From: Haliscomenobacter sp.
Lineage (GTDB): Bacteria; Bacteroidota; Bacteroidia; Chitinophagales; Saprospiraceae
NCBI GenBank assembly: GCA_016707205.1
Contig: JADJHZ010000002.1
Coordinates: forward strand, 186,001-250,000
Length of the DNA: 64,000 nt
Reading direction: 5' to 3'
This document shows positions 27,109-35,911 of the stretch, piece after piece. The notes under the pieces are model-generated. The model made no database searches. It was given only the letters and a program-made list of their open reading frames with translations, and was not told the origin of the DNA. The stretch's first letter is position 1, and every line of letters begins with the position of its first letter. The position numbers and the translations under genes were made by a program.

Positions 27109-27618
27109 ATGATCGTATCCGCTATTGTCGCTATGTCCCAGAACGGGGTGATCGGAAAAGACAACCAAATCCCCTGGTACCTGCCTGCCGACTTGAAATA
27201 CTTTAAGCGGACCACCCTCCACCATCACGTCATCATGGGGCGGCATACCTTTGCCTCCATCAGCCGTCCTTTGCCGCTACGGACCAATATCGTCGTAACG
27301 CGGGATCCCTTTTTTATAGCCGCCGGCATCCTCGTGGCTCATTCGGTAGAAGAAGCCCTGTCTATCGCCCTCGATTCGGGAGAAACCGAAGCGTTTATTA
27401 TCGGCGGAGGACAAATCTACCGGCAAAGCCTCCCTTACTGGGACAAAGTGTACCTCACCCGGGTCGAAACAACGGTGGAAGGGGATACCTTTTTCCCTGA
27501 GCTCGATTCCCTCGCCTGGAAAAAAATTTCCAGCGAGCCTCATTTAGCAGACGAACGAAACGAGTTTCCCTATCAATTTGAAGTTCACGAGCGGCTCCCC
27601 TCCTCCGAGCCAGTGTAG
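27109..27618 (+). CDS. folA: Dihydrofolate reductase
   Basis: 169 residues with a complete DHFR pattern: VSAIVAMSQNGVIGKDNQIPWYLPADLKYFK (split as substrate and NADPH loops, with the catalytic acidic residue in LPADLK), VIMGRHTFASI, NIVVTRD and FIIGGGQIY. It reduces dihydrofolate with NADPH. It lies 14 nt after the CapA-like gene. Confidence 0.95.
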   Translation: MIVSAIVAMSQNGVIGKDNQIPWYLPADLKYFKRTTLHHHVIMGRHTFASISRPLPLRTNIVVTRDPFFIAAGILVAHSVEEALSIALDSGETEAFIIGGGQIYRQSLPYWDKVYLTRVETTVEGDTFFPELDSLAWKKISSEPHLADERNEFPYQFEVHERLPSSEPV

Positions 27619-27706
27619 ATCTCTTTCTGCGAACTTTTTTTCACAGCCTATTGACAAAATAACAATATAATTACAAATTGCAACAAACTAAAAACCCCAA
27701 GTTGCA

Positions 27707-29008
27707 ATGAAAGAAGATTTTCTCCATTTCTTATGGAGGTACCAACGTTTTGACTGGGTGGCCCTGTCCACCACCGTCGGAGAACCTATTGCGCTGCTCC
27801 ATCCAGGCGAGCCCAACCTCCACGCAGGGCCGGATTTTCTCCATGCAAGAGTCCGTATTGACGGAACCTTATGGGCTGGCAATGTGGAAATTCACATTCG
27901 GTCCTCCGAATGGACGCATCACAAACATCATGCCGACCCGGCGTATGACAACGTGGTTTTGCACGTGGTGCTGGAGGAGGATCAAATCATCCATCGGGCC
28001 AATGGAGAGCGCATTCCCTGCCTGGAGCTTCGGAACCGGATTTTTCCGGGTATGCGTCAGGCTTATTTTCAGTTAATGAGCCAGAATTACTGGATTCCCT
28101 GCCAAACTCAGTGGGGCGCGGTTCCTGCCTTAACGAAAGACCTCTGGATAGAGCGGCTGGCCATTGAGCGGCTGGAACAACGCACAGAGAAAATCCAGGA
28201 AATGCTCGCGCGGAATACCTCCAATTGGGAAGAAACGTTTTATCAAGCCTTTGCGAGGTCATTGGGGTATCCGGCCAATGCGGATCCCTTTGAGGAGCTC
28301 GCGCGGTCGTGCCCGCTGGGGCTGCTTTCCAAAAAGCGGGATCAGTTGATGCCATTGGAGGCGTTCCTTTTCGGGCAAGCCGGGTTTTTGGAAGGCCATT
28401 TCCAAGACGACTATCCAAAGGAACTCCAAAAGGAATACCGATTTTTGCAAAAAAAGCACCGCCTCACCCCGATGCAGGGTAAGGTGTGGAAGTTTATGCG
28501 GATGCGCCCCGCTAATTTTCCTACCCTTCGGATTGCTCAACTGGCCCGCCTCGTGCATCAAACCAACCATCTGTTCGACAAGGCCATGTCCATTCAAAGC
28601 ATGGAGGAATTACACCACATGCTGGAACTCAAGGTTTCTTCCTACTGGCGCACGCATTACCGGTTTGACCATCCTTCCCCTCAACAGGTGAAATCGTTTG
28701 GAAAAAGCGCCATACACAATATCCTGATCAATGCCATTGCTCCCTTGTTATTCGTTTATGGCGTGAAAGGCCATAATATGGCATTCATGGACCGGGCGAT
28801 GGCGCTCCTGACCCAACTGCCGCCGGAGGACAACCACGTTGTCCGGCGGTGGGGCAGCATGGGATACCCTCCGGCCAATGCCGCGCAAAGTCAAGCCCTT
28901 CTTTATTTGAAAAAAACGTATTGCGACGAAAAGAAATGCCTGCACTGCGCGATCGGCCATACCCTCCTCAAAGGAGACGGTCAAGGCCAGTCGCTTAACG
29001 TAATGTAG
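27707..29008 (+). CDS. DUF2851 family protein
   Basis: 433 residues, matching the DUF2851 family common in Bacteroidota: MKEDFLHFLWRYQRFD, ALLHPGEPNLHAGPDFLHAR, WAGNVEIHIRSSEW and HADPAYDNVVLHVV near the N-terminus, and a Cys-rich end YCDEKKCLHCAIGHTLL. The function of the family is unknown. The C-x4-C-x2-C...H cluster suggests a metal or iron-sulphur site (inference). Its last 28 nt overlap the convergent nucleotidyltransferase gene. Upstream is an AT-rich leader with TTGACA and TATAAT-like segments, but no exact TAnnTTTG box. Confidence 0.88.
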   Translation: MKEDFLHFLWRYQRFDWVALSTTVGEPIALLHPGEPNLHAGPDFLHARVRIDGTLWAGNVEIHIRSSEWTHHKHHADPAYDNVVLHVVLEEDQIIHRANGERIPCLELRNRIFPGMRQAYFQLMSQNYWIPCQTQWGAVPALTKDLWIERLAIERLEQRTEKIQEMLARNTSNWEETFYQAFARSLGYPANADPFEELARSCPLGLLSKKRDQLMPLEAFLFGQAGFLEGHFQDDYPKELQKEYRFLQKKHRLTPMQGKVWKFMRMRPANFPTLRIAQLARLVHQTNHLFDKAMSIQSMEELHHMLELKVSSYWRTHYRFDHPSPQQVKSFGKSAIHNILINAIAPLLFVYGVKGHNMAFMDRAMALLTQLPPEDNHVVRRWGSMGYPPANAAQSQALLYLKKTYCDEKKCLHCAIGHTLLKGDGQGQSLNVM

Positions 29009-29721
29009 GGCAGCAGGGCTTCGGCTTTAGGAAGCTGTTCGGGCTTCCCTACGTCAAGCCATACCCCTTCGTTGTGAGGAAAGGCGAGGATTTTTTCCCT
29101 GGCTGCAGCCAAAAGGTAAGTATCGATAATGGAAAAAACGGACTGTTCCTCCGGGAAATACCGAAACAACCCCGGGTCGATGACCTGAATCCCGCTAAAC
29201 GCCATGGGCTGGAGCGAAGGGATTGGGCGCACCCGTTTTTCCACTCCGGTTTGCGTATTGGCCCATCCGCAAAGCTGGCCGTCCGGACCGAATAAGAAAA
29301 CCCTGGAGCTTGGCCGGTTTCTGACGGCAAGGGTTGCCATGGCGCCGCTGCCCAGATGGGCTTGGTATAGGGCGCCTAGATCGAGGTCGCTAATAACGTC
29401 GGCGTTGAGTAAAATAAAGGGCTCGTCCGAAAAAAACCAAGCCGCCTTTTTTAACCCGCCGCCTGTGTCGAGCAGTTGTTCGCGTTCGTCTGAAATTTCA
29501 ATTCGGATTCCGAAGTTGGACTTACTTTCCAAAAAAGAGCCAATTTGGTCTCCGAAATGATGAATATTGATCAGGATTTCGGAGCACCCAAATCGCTTTA
29601 ACCGGCGAATGGCAATTTCCAGAAGAGGAATTCCGCCAACGGCAACCAAGGCTTTCGGTTTGTTATCCGTCAGGGGGCGAAGCCTGGTACCCAGTCCTGC
29701 GGCGAAGATCATTGCTTTCAT
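28981..29721 (-). CDS. Sugar-1-phosphate nucleotidyltransferase (MurU/RmlA-like)
   Basis: 246 residues with the NTP_transferase fold: MKAMIFAAGLGTRLRPLTDNKPKALV (the GxGTRxxPxTxxxPKxL signature, residues 7-26), FILLNADVISDLDL for the metal-binding Asp, and a C-terminal NEGVWLDVGKPEQL. Short members of this type make GDP-mannose, dTDP-glucose or UDP-MurNAc; the similarity to MurU-type uridylyltransferases of cell-wall recycling is suggestive but substrate is not decidable here. It overlaps the end of the convergent DUF2851 gene. Confidence 0.88.
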   Translation of the reverse strand: MKAMIFAAGLGTRLRPLTDNKPKALVAVGGIPLLEIAIRRLKRFGCSEILINIHHFGDQIGSFLESKSNFGIRIEISDEREQLLDTGGGLKKAAWFFSDEPFILLNADVISDLDLGALYQAHLGSGAMATLAVRNRPSSRVFLFGPDGQLCGWANTQTGVEKRVRPIPSLQPMAFSGIQVIDPGLFRYFPEEQSVFSIIDTYLLAAAREKILAFPHNEGVWLDVGKPEQLPKAEALLPYITLSDWP

Positions 29722-29770
29722 ACCGGTAAGATGCGCTAAGATGCTTTAAAAGCAAAGAAAAAAAATCCTG

Positions 29771-29778
29771 TACATTTG
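29771..29778 (+). promoter_or_regulatory. -7 promoter element TACATTTG upstream of lpxK
   Basis: An exact TAnnTTTG box 19 nt before the lpxK start codon at 29798. No well-spaced -33 TTG is seen. Confidence 0.55.
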
Positions 29779-29797
29779 TCGAAGACCAAATGCATTT

Positions 29798-30865
29798 ATG
29801 ATCCAGTTTCGCCTGCTTCAATTTTTGCTAAGTCCATTTGCTTTGCTTTATGGCTTAGCCGTCGCCTTGCGCAACCTATTCTACCAGGTGGGGATACTGA
29901 AAAGCGTTTCCTTTAACTTCCCGGTCATTTCGGTTGGCAATTTATCGATGGGAGGATCCGGCAAGACGCCGCATATTGAATATTTGATCCGCCTGCTCAA
30001 GGAATATATTTATATCGCTACGCTTAGCCGCGGGTACAAGCGCAAAACAACGGGGTTTCTGATCGCCCGCCCGGAAATGAATGCCGAACAGATCGGCGAT
30101 GAACCGCTCCAGTTCGTGCGAAAATTCCCCGATATTACGGTAGCCGTTGGGGAGAACAGGGCATTCGGCATCCCTCAAATTCTGAGCCTCCGCCCGCATG
30201 TGCAAACGATTTTGCTCGACGATGCCTTTCAGCACCGGGCCGTTCAGCCGGGGCTAAATATGATGCTGACCGAGTACCTGCGGCCGTTTACCGACGATTT
30301 CCTGCTGCCTTCCGGAAGGCTTCGGGAATGGAGATCCGCCTACCGAAGAGCAGACATTATCGTAGTGAGCAAATGCCCCGAGGCGATGTCCCTCCAGGAA
30401 AGAGACCGAATGCGGAACAAGATCCGCCCGCTTCCGCATCAGCGAATTTTTTTCTCTACCTATACATACGGCCAGCCGTATTTTTTGCTTAATCCGGCTT
30501 ATGCCGGAGCGCTGGATCAGGAAACGGACGTATTGCTTCTGACCGGGATCGCTAATGCAGATTATCTGGCGCAACACCTCGAACCCCTTGTGGGGTCGTT
30601 GACGCATATGGAATACGAAGATCACCATTACTTTGAGGAGACCGAGTTATTCCAGATTCAGACCCGGTTTAAAAACCTGGAATCCGGACGGAAGCTGATC
30701 CTGACCACCGAAAAGGATGCCATGCGCCTGGAACTGCACCGTGCCCGGATTATGGAATTACAGCTTCCCATTTTTGTCTTGCCGGTAGAGGTCCAATTTC
30801 TTTTTGGATCGGGTCAGGAGTTCGACCAGGCCATTAAAGAATTTTTGATCCATTTTAAAATTTGA
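29798..30865 (+). CDS. lpxK: Tetraacyldisaccharide 4'-kinase
   Basis: 355 residues. An N-terminal membrane-embedded helix (about 12-30) precedes the P-loop VISVGNLSMGGSGKTPHIEYL. Downstream are LSRGYKRKTTGF, GDEPLQFVRKFP and LLDDAFQHRAV, all diagnostic of LpxK, which phosphorylates the lipid A precursor at the 4' position on the inner membrane. It implies LPS-type lipid A. The acyltransferase gene starts 3 nt after its stop. Confidence 0.96.
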   Translation: MIQFRLLQFLLSPFALLYGLAVALRNLFYQVGILKSVSFNFPVISVGNLSMGGSGKTPHIEYLIRLLKEYIYIATLSRGYKRKTTGFLIARPEMNAEQIGDEPLQFVRKFPDITVAVGENRAFGIPQILSLRPHVQTILLDDAFQHRAVQPGLNMMLTEYLRPFTDDFLLPSGRLREWRSAYRRADIIVVSKCPEAMSLQERDRMRNKIRPLPHQRIFFSTYTYGQPYFLLNPAYAGALDQETDVLLLTGIANADYLAQHLEPLVGSLTHMEYEDHHYFEETELFQIQTRFKNLESGRKLILTTEKDAMRLELHRARIMELQLPIFVLPVEVQFLFGSGQEFDQAIKEFLIHFKI

Positions 30866-30868
30866 CGC

Positions 30869-32174
30869 TTGAGTATTGCCCAGACCGTCCTATACGCATG
30901 GCTGAAGGTCGTTGTCCGGCTCTTTTTCAAGCTATACTACCCCAAGACGCTGGTCTTGGGCAAAGCGTATTTTCGCCTTGAAGGCCCCACGCTGGTGATC
31001 AGCAATCACCCCAATACGCTCATCGATCCGTTAAATGCCGCTTTCCGGGTTAGCTCTCCGGTCTATTTCCTGGCAAATGCTTCCCTTTTTAAAAAGCCGG
31101 TGGCGGCCAAGATCCTTCGCTTTCTGTACAGTATCCCGATAGAGCGCCCCAAAGATACCCACGGCAGGCCCATCGACAACAAGGCCTCTTTTGAAGCGTG
31201 CGTTGCACATTTGAAGAAAGGAAGACATCTCTATGTGGCGCCGGAAGGAGAAAGCCAAATGGAACGCCGGCTGCGCCCCTTGCGCACCGGTACCGCCAGG
31301 ATCGCGCTGACAGCTGAAAATGCTTTTGGATTTTTCTCTAGGAGTCCGGATACTTCCTTTGGGCTTTACCTACTCGGCGCCGGCCAAATCCGGCACGTCG
31401 TTGGTCGTGCATGCTGGTCCGCCGATTTTGGCAAGCGAATGGGGAAGCGTTTTCCGGACCGACCCAAGAGCAGCGATAAAAGGACTTACGGAGCAAATGG
31501 AGAAAGCCATGCGTTCCCTGCTCATCAACGCCCACAATGGAGAAGAAGACCGGATGCTGGCTTGCTGGGAAAACCTCCTCCAAGTAGAAAGCCCTTTGCC
31601 TCAAGAGAAGGAATTTGCCCGAAGCCGGCAATTGCTAAAAGCCGTAAGGGCTTGGAAAGGGACAAAGACCTCAAAATTGCTGGCTTTGAGGGTAAAGACT
31701 TCCAGCTACCAGGACCTCCTTTATCGTTTGGGGGTAGCAGAAAAAGCCCTTGCTGCCCTGGAAGTTCGTACTCCGTTTTCGTATTTTTTAGCATCCCTGT
31801 ATTGGCTGCCCTTTTGGTTTGCCGGATGGCTGACGCACGCAGTTCCGGTTGCCGGGATCAAAAAATTATTCCTGTTGCTCCAGATCGACCCCGAGTACCA
31901 AACTACCTTCAAATGGATGGGAGGGCTTGTGTTAATGCCCCTTTGGTATGGCTTTCTGCTGTTAGCCTGCTTCCTTACCGGATTAGCGCCCTTTTGGCTT
32001 GTCCTCCCTTCCCTGATAGCCTCCGGCTATTTTTATATGCTTCTAAAGCCCAGGTGGAAAGAACTTTATGCGATTGCAAAAGGGGCCTGGATCAGATCAA
32101 CTCAACCTGAACACCTGGAAAAATGGCGCAAAGCGCGAAAGGAAATCATGGAATTGCTCTCGGATGCGCTCTAA
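30869..32174 (+). pseudogene. 1-acyl-glycerol-phosphate acyltransferase-like gene, frameshifted
   Basis: A PlsC-type acyltransferase that starts with TTG at 30869, 3 nt after lpxK. The HX4D motif is in SNHPNTLIDPL and the glycerophosphate-binding motif in VAPEGES. The first frame reads correctly to ALTAENAFGF at about 31330. The continuation (SLGVRILPLGFTYSAP...) lies in the +1 frame up to 32174 and contains two C-terminal hydrophobic spans (about SYFLASLYWLPFWFAGWL and a later pair). One surplus T in the T5 run at 31331-31335 explains the break. If real it removes the C-terminal two thirds; the N-terminal catalytic motifs would remain. Confidence 0.82.
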
Positions 32175-32223
32175 GCCGCTCTGCCATAACGTTGGATAAA
32201 AAAGAGGGGGGAAATCTGGATGG

Positions 32224-33333
32224 ATGATGGCAAGCCTCGTATTCCGGCTCGCGACGCTGGCGCAGTTAGCTTACTGGGCGCTGTTGTTTCGAAAACTGGC
32301 TTTCTATCGTCAGGTTAAGCCTCCTGTAGAGGAGAAAAAAGAAGCGCAGCCGCCTGTTTCCGTTGTTATTTGCGCAAAGAACGAAGAAGCAAACATCCAA
32401 CAATATTTATCCCACTTCCTAAATCAAAAATACCGTTCATTCGAAGTAGTGGTCGTTAATGATGGTTCTACGGACAATACCTGGTCCAGGTTATTGGAAT
32501 TTCAAAAAAAATATTCGAATTTGGTCCCCGTTAATGTGCCTTTTGCTACTCCCCCCGGCAAAAAAACCGCCCTTAGTCTGGGCATTGCACATGCAGCACA
32601 CGATTTGCTTCTGTTAAGCGACGCCGATTGCCGGCCTTCCAGTCCTTTTTGGATTGAGAAAATGCAGCAGTCGTTACCGGAAGAAAAGCAAATCGCCCTG
32701 GGCTTCAGCCCGTATGAGAAAGAGCAAGGCTTTTTAAATTTGTTTATCCGCTTTGAGGCCGTTTACACCGCTGTTCAATATGTCAGTTTCGCGTTAGCCG
32801 GGTTCCCCTATATGGGAGTTGGCCGGAATTTGATGTACCGAAAATCCGTTTTTACCGCTAACAACGGGTTTTCCGGCCATCATCATCTGGCGTCCGGAGA
32901 CGATGATCTGTTTGTCAACGCGGTGGCATGCAAAGATAATACAGCGGCCGTTCTCGAGCCGGATACGTTTGTTTACACGAAACCCAAACGAACCTGGTCG
33001 GGCTACTACTACCAAAAAACGAGACATTTTTCCACCGGAGCGCATTACCAGCGGCTGCACAAGCTGTTGCTGGGAGGATTAGCCCTGAGCCATTTCGTTC
33101 ACTACCTGGCTTTGGGCCTCCTGTTGTGCGCTCCCTGGGAACGCCAGAACGCATTCATTTGGTTTATGGCGCGGATGCTGGTAGTAGCTGGATTGTACTT
33201 CAAGATCCTGAAAAGGTTGAAACACCAGGACCTTTGGCCCTGGATACCGCTGTTGGATGCGCTGATCCCCATCTACTACCTGATTTTCGCGCCGAATATT
33301 TTTTTCGGCAAAAACAGGACATGGAAGCAGTAG
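32224..33333 (+). CDS. Membrane glycosyltransferase, family 2
   Basis: 369 residues. After a short N-terminal hydrophobic segment comes a GT2 domain: VSVVICAKNEEANI, VVVVNDGSTDNT, LLLSDADCRP (DxD-like), and GDDDLFVNAV with the QxxRW-like KTRHFSTG later. Two or three transmembrane helices close the protein (about 280-345). It probably builds a surface polysaccharide or glycolipid using a nucleotide sugar. Its last 13 nt overlap the sigma factor gene that starts at 33321. Confidence 0.9.
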   Translation: MMASLVFRLATLAQLAYWALLFRKLAFYRQVKPPVEEKKEAQPPVSVVICAKNEEANIQQYLSHFLNQKYRSFEVVVVNDGSTDNTWSRLLEFQKKYSNLVPVNVPFATPPGKKTALSLGIAHAAHDLLLLSDADCRPSSPFWIEKMQQSLPEEKQIALGFSPYEKEQGFLNLFIRFEAVYTAVQYVSFALAGFPYMGVGRNLMYRKSVFTANNGFSGHHHLASGDDDLFVNAVACKDNTAAVLEPDTFVYTKPKRTWSGYYYQKTRHFSTGAHYQRLHKLLLGGLALSHFVHYLALGLLLCAPWERQNAFIWFMARMLVVAGLYFKILKRLKHQDLWPWIPLLDALIPIYYLIFAPNIFFGKNRTWKQ

Positions 33334-33971
33334 CGCCCAAGTTGGCAAAAAAGAATTTCCAGGCAGACGATCAACGCCTCATTTTTCAGGCGATCGAGGG
33401 TAACCAGCAGGCATTTACCTGTCTGATGGAACGGTATCAGTATTCCGTCAACCGGACCATCCGGAAAATGGTCGCCAATAAAGAAGACGCAGAAGACCTC
33501 ACCCTGGAAGCGTTCGGCAAAGCGTTTCATAATTTGGGAAGCTACCGCCCCCATTATGCGTTCAGTACCTGGCTGTTTCGCATTGCCATCAATCATTGCA
33601 TTGACTACCTTCGCAAGAAACGCCTTCCCTGCCTGCCCATAGACCTTTCGCCAGACGGAGGCTTCGGGGAAGATTTTTCCCATGCGCTCCCTTCCAATAC
33701 CCTGGACCCGGAAGAGATCATCATTCGCGCACAGCGCCTGGAACTTATGAGGGCATTGATGCACCGGTTAAGCCGCCGCAACCGGCTCATTTTGGAGATG
33801 CATTATTTTGAAGGATTGTCCTACGAAGAAATTTCCCGGGAGATGGACGTGCCAATCGGAACGGTGAAGGCCCAACTCCATCGGGCACGGGAAGCCATGT
33901 CGGTGCTGATTGTCAAAACCGGCGCCGGGCTGGGAACATTCCGAAAGGTTCCGCTTGCGGTTTCTTCTTGA
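33321..33971 (+). CDS. ECF-type RNA polymerase sigma factor
   Basis: 216 residues from the ATG at 33321, which overlaps the glycosyltransferase stop; an upstream in-frame ATG (33126) would place 65 extra residues antisense to nothing recognisable and inside the glycosyltransferase. Region 2: AFTCLMERYQYSVNRTIRKM...DAEDLTLEAFGKAFHNLGSYRP, and FSTWLFRIAINHCIDYLRKK. Region 4: LSRRNRLILEMHYFEGLSYEEISREMDVPIGTVKAQLHRAREAM (shown in parts as a helix-turn-helix). No anti-sigma gene is adjacent, so regulation is not evident. The group resembles SigW/RpoE-like factors. Confidence 0.92.
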   Translation: MEAVAPKLAKKNFQADDQRLIFQAIEGNQQAFTCLMERYQYSVNRTIRKMVANKEDAEDLTLEAFGKAFHNLGSYRPHYAFSTWLFRIAINHCIDYLRKKRLPCLPIDLSPDGGFGEDFSHALPSNTLDPEEIIIRAQRLELMRALMHRLSRRNRLILEMHYFEGLSYEEISREMDVPIGTVKAQLHRAREAMSVLIVKTGAGLGTFRKVPLAVSS

Positions 33972-34058
33972 TTTTTATTCTGAAATTCTCCCTGCCTGTT
34001 TAGGAGACCTGAGCAGTATTCGTTAAATTGAGGTTTTGAATCATCAAGATATTCCGAT

Positions 34059-35113
34059 ATGTCCACCTTAACAGGCGCCAGTAAACAAATTACTTCCTTT
34101 TCTCCCCCGGCCCGCCGGTTGATGGGTCCCGGCCCTTCCGATATTCATCCCAGAGTGATGGCGGCCCTTTCCCGCCCTACGATAGGGCATCTGGATCCCG
34201 AGTTTGTCCGTATGATGGATGAAGTGAAAGAATTGACCCAATACGCGTTCCAGACCCAAAACCGGCTCAGCATGGTGGTTTCCGCCCCCGGCACGGCAGG
34301 AATGGAAACGGCGTTTGTCAATCTCGTGGAACGCGGAGAAAAAGTCATCGTATGCCGAAACGGCGTTTTTGGCGGACGGATGCTGGAAAATGTCCTCCGG
34401 TGCGGAGGCGTCCCCGTTATCGTCGATGACACCTGGGGCAAACCGGTGGACCCGGAAAAAGTGCAAGCTGCTTTTTCAAGCCATCCGGATGCCAAAATCC
34501 TTGCTTTTGTGCATGCCGAAACGTCCACAGGGGCTCGGTCTGATGCAGAAACCTTATGCCAATATACTCCGGAAGCCAAAAGTGCTTATCCTGCGTCCCG
34601 GGGTTGTCCCCCATTACGTTCAGCCCGGCAGCCGTGGAAAAGATCCAATCCCGAAAGACCATCGTGCAGAGCTGGTTCCTGGATCTCAACCTGGTGATGC
34701 AATATTGGGGCGACGGCCATTCCAAACGCACCTACCACCACACCGCTCCGGTGAATGCGCTGTACGCTATGCACGAAGCGCTCCTTATGCTCCGGGAAGA
34801 GACGCTCGAGAACAGTTGGGAACGGCACGCGCGCCAGCACCAGCGCCTGAAAATAGGATTGGAAGCCCTGGGATTCCGGTTTCTTGTCGACGAGCCTTAT
34901 CGCCTGCCTCAACTCAATTCGGTGTTCCTGCCGGAGTATGCGGGAGAAGAAAGCCACCTGCGCAAACGCCTGTTGAATGAATTCAGCCTGGAAGTTGGCG
35001 GAGGGTTAGGTGATCTGACCGGTAAAATATGGCGAATCGGCTTAATGGGACATACGGCTCAACCCGACAAGGTGGATTTCCTGCTGGAAGCGTTGAGTGA
35101 ATTGCTTCATTGA
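34059..35113 (+). pseudogene. Class V aminotransferase (alanine-glyoxylate type) with internal deletion
   Basis: A PLP enzyme of the serine/alanine-glyoxylate aminotransferase family. The first frame has LMGPGPSDIHPRVM, APGTAGMETAFVNLVERGEKV and FVHAETSTGA. The second, from about 34557, has IYSGSQKCLSCVPG with the PLP lysine, YHHTAPVNALYAMHE and GGLGDLTGKIWRIGLMG. Compared with human AGT, roughly 31 residues (about 92-95 nt, not a multiple of three) are missing between HAETSTGARSDAETLC and YSGSQK. The lost part includes the helix and the VD(S/T)VxSLGG segment whose Asp contacts the PLP ring nitrogen. The gene is therefore doubly broken, by frame and by loss of a catalytic residue, unless the assembly has collapsed here. 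Confidence 0.88.
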
Positions 35114-35221
35114 AAAAAAGGCTGTAACTATTTAGCTCTGGTCTGGAAACGCATTTTCTCCCTTCGTTTTCCCGTCCCTAAAGGGGCGAAGGAGAAACGA
35201 CGGTATCCTTTAGGGTAGGGG

Positions 35222-35905
35222 CTAATCCACTTTTCGCAGGCAACAGCTTTTTGGATAGAGCTTGCCGTCATTTTTGAGGATTTGTCCTGCCGGAATAAAT
35301 CCTCTTGCAGGGCATAGCGGGTAAATAATGCTTTGGCGGCCGGCAATCGTTCCCGGGAATAAAACAGCGTTGCATCCGATCTCGGCAAAATCTCCGATCA
35401 GCCCTCCGAGCTTATTCAGCCCCGTATCTCTTTTGGTCCCATCCGAAAGCTGGACGAAAATCATATCGCCCGCCGCTTTGAAGTTGGATAGAATAGCCCC
35501 GGCGCCCAGATGGGCTTTATACCCGAGGATAGAATCCCCCACATAGTTGAAATGAGGTACCTGAACCCCGTCAAACAGGACCGCGTTTTTGACTTCGGTT
35601 GAATTGCCCACCACAACCTCATCGCCCAGCAGCACGTTTTCGCGGATAAACGCTGCATGCCGGATATCGCAGTTTCTGCCGATGATAGCCGGGCCTTTTA
35701 GTAAAGCGGTCGATTCAATGCGGGTACCCTCCCCTACCCATATTCCCGGGGCCAGTTCCCGGTAACCGGAGGGCAACTCCGCAATCAGCGAAGAAAGGAT
35801 GCCGCCCAATGCGGGCAGGATCTCCCAGGGATAATGCACAGATTCCAGAAACGGGCGGCTGAGGCTGTGCTGGAGATCAAAAAGGGATTCCGTCAGGCCA
35901 TGCAT
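35222..35905 (-). CDS. Left-handed beta-helix acyltransferase-like protein (GlmU C-terminal type)
   Basis: 227 residues. Hexapeptide repeats of the LbH fold run through the centre (IWVGEGTRIESTALLKGPAIIG, IRENVLLGDEVVVGNSTEVKNAVL, VGDSILGYKAHLGAGAIL split over turns). They end with GLIGDFAEIGCNAVLFPGTIAG as in GlmU-type acetyltransferases. Only the acyltransferase-like half is present; no pyrophosphorylase domain. In Bacteroidota such proteins are often annotated UDP-N-acetylglucosamine pyrophosphorylase-like without proof. It lies 6 nt downstream of the phosphate transporter gene, on the same strand. Confidence 0.85.
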   Translation of the reverse strand: MHGLTESLFDLQHSLSRPFLESVHYPWEILPALGGILSSLIAELPSGYRELAPGIWVGEGTRIESTALLKGPAIIGRNCDIRHAAFIRENVLLGDEVVVGNSTEVKNAVLFDGVQVPHFNYVGDSILGYKAHLGAGAILSNFKAAGDMIFVQLSDGTKRDTGLNKLGGLIGDFAEIGCNAVLFPGTIAGRQSIIYPLCPARGFIPAGQILKNDGKLYPKSCCLRKVD

Positions 35906-35911
35906 TCCAAA

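Noticed and set aside
27650..27675. A sigma-70-like TTGACA...TATAAT promoter before the DUF2851 gene
   Set aside because: The spacing between the boxes is only about 9 nt, and Bacteroidota use a different consensus; no exact TAnnTTTG box fits either.
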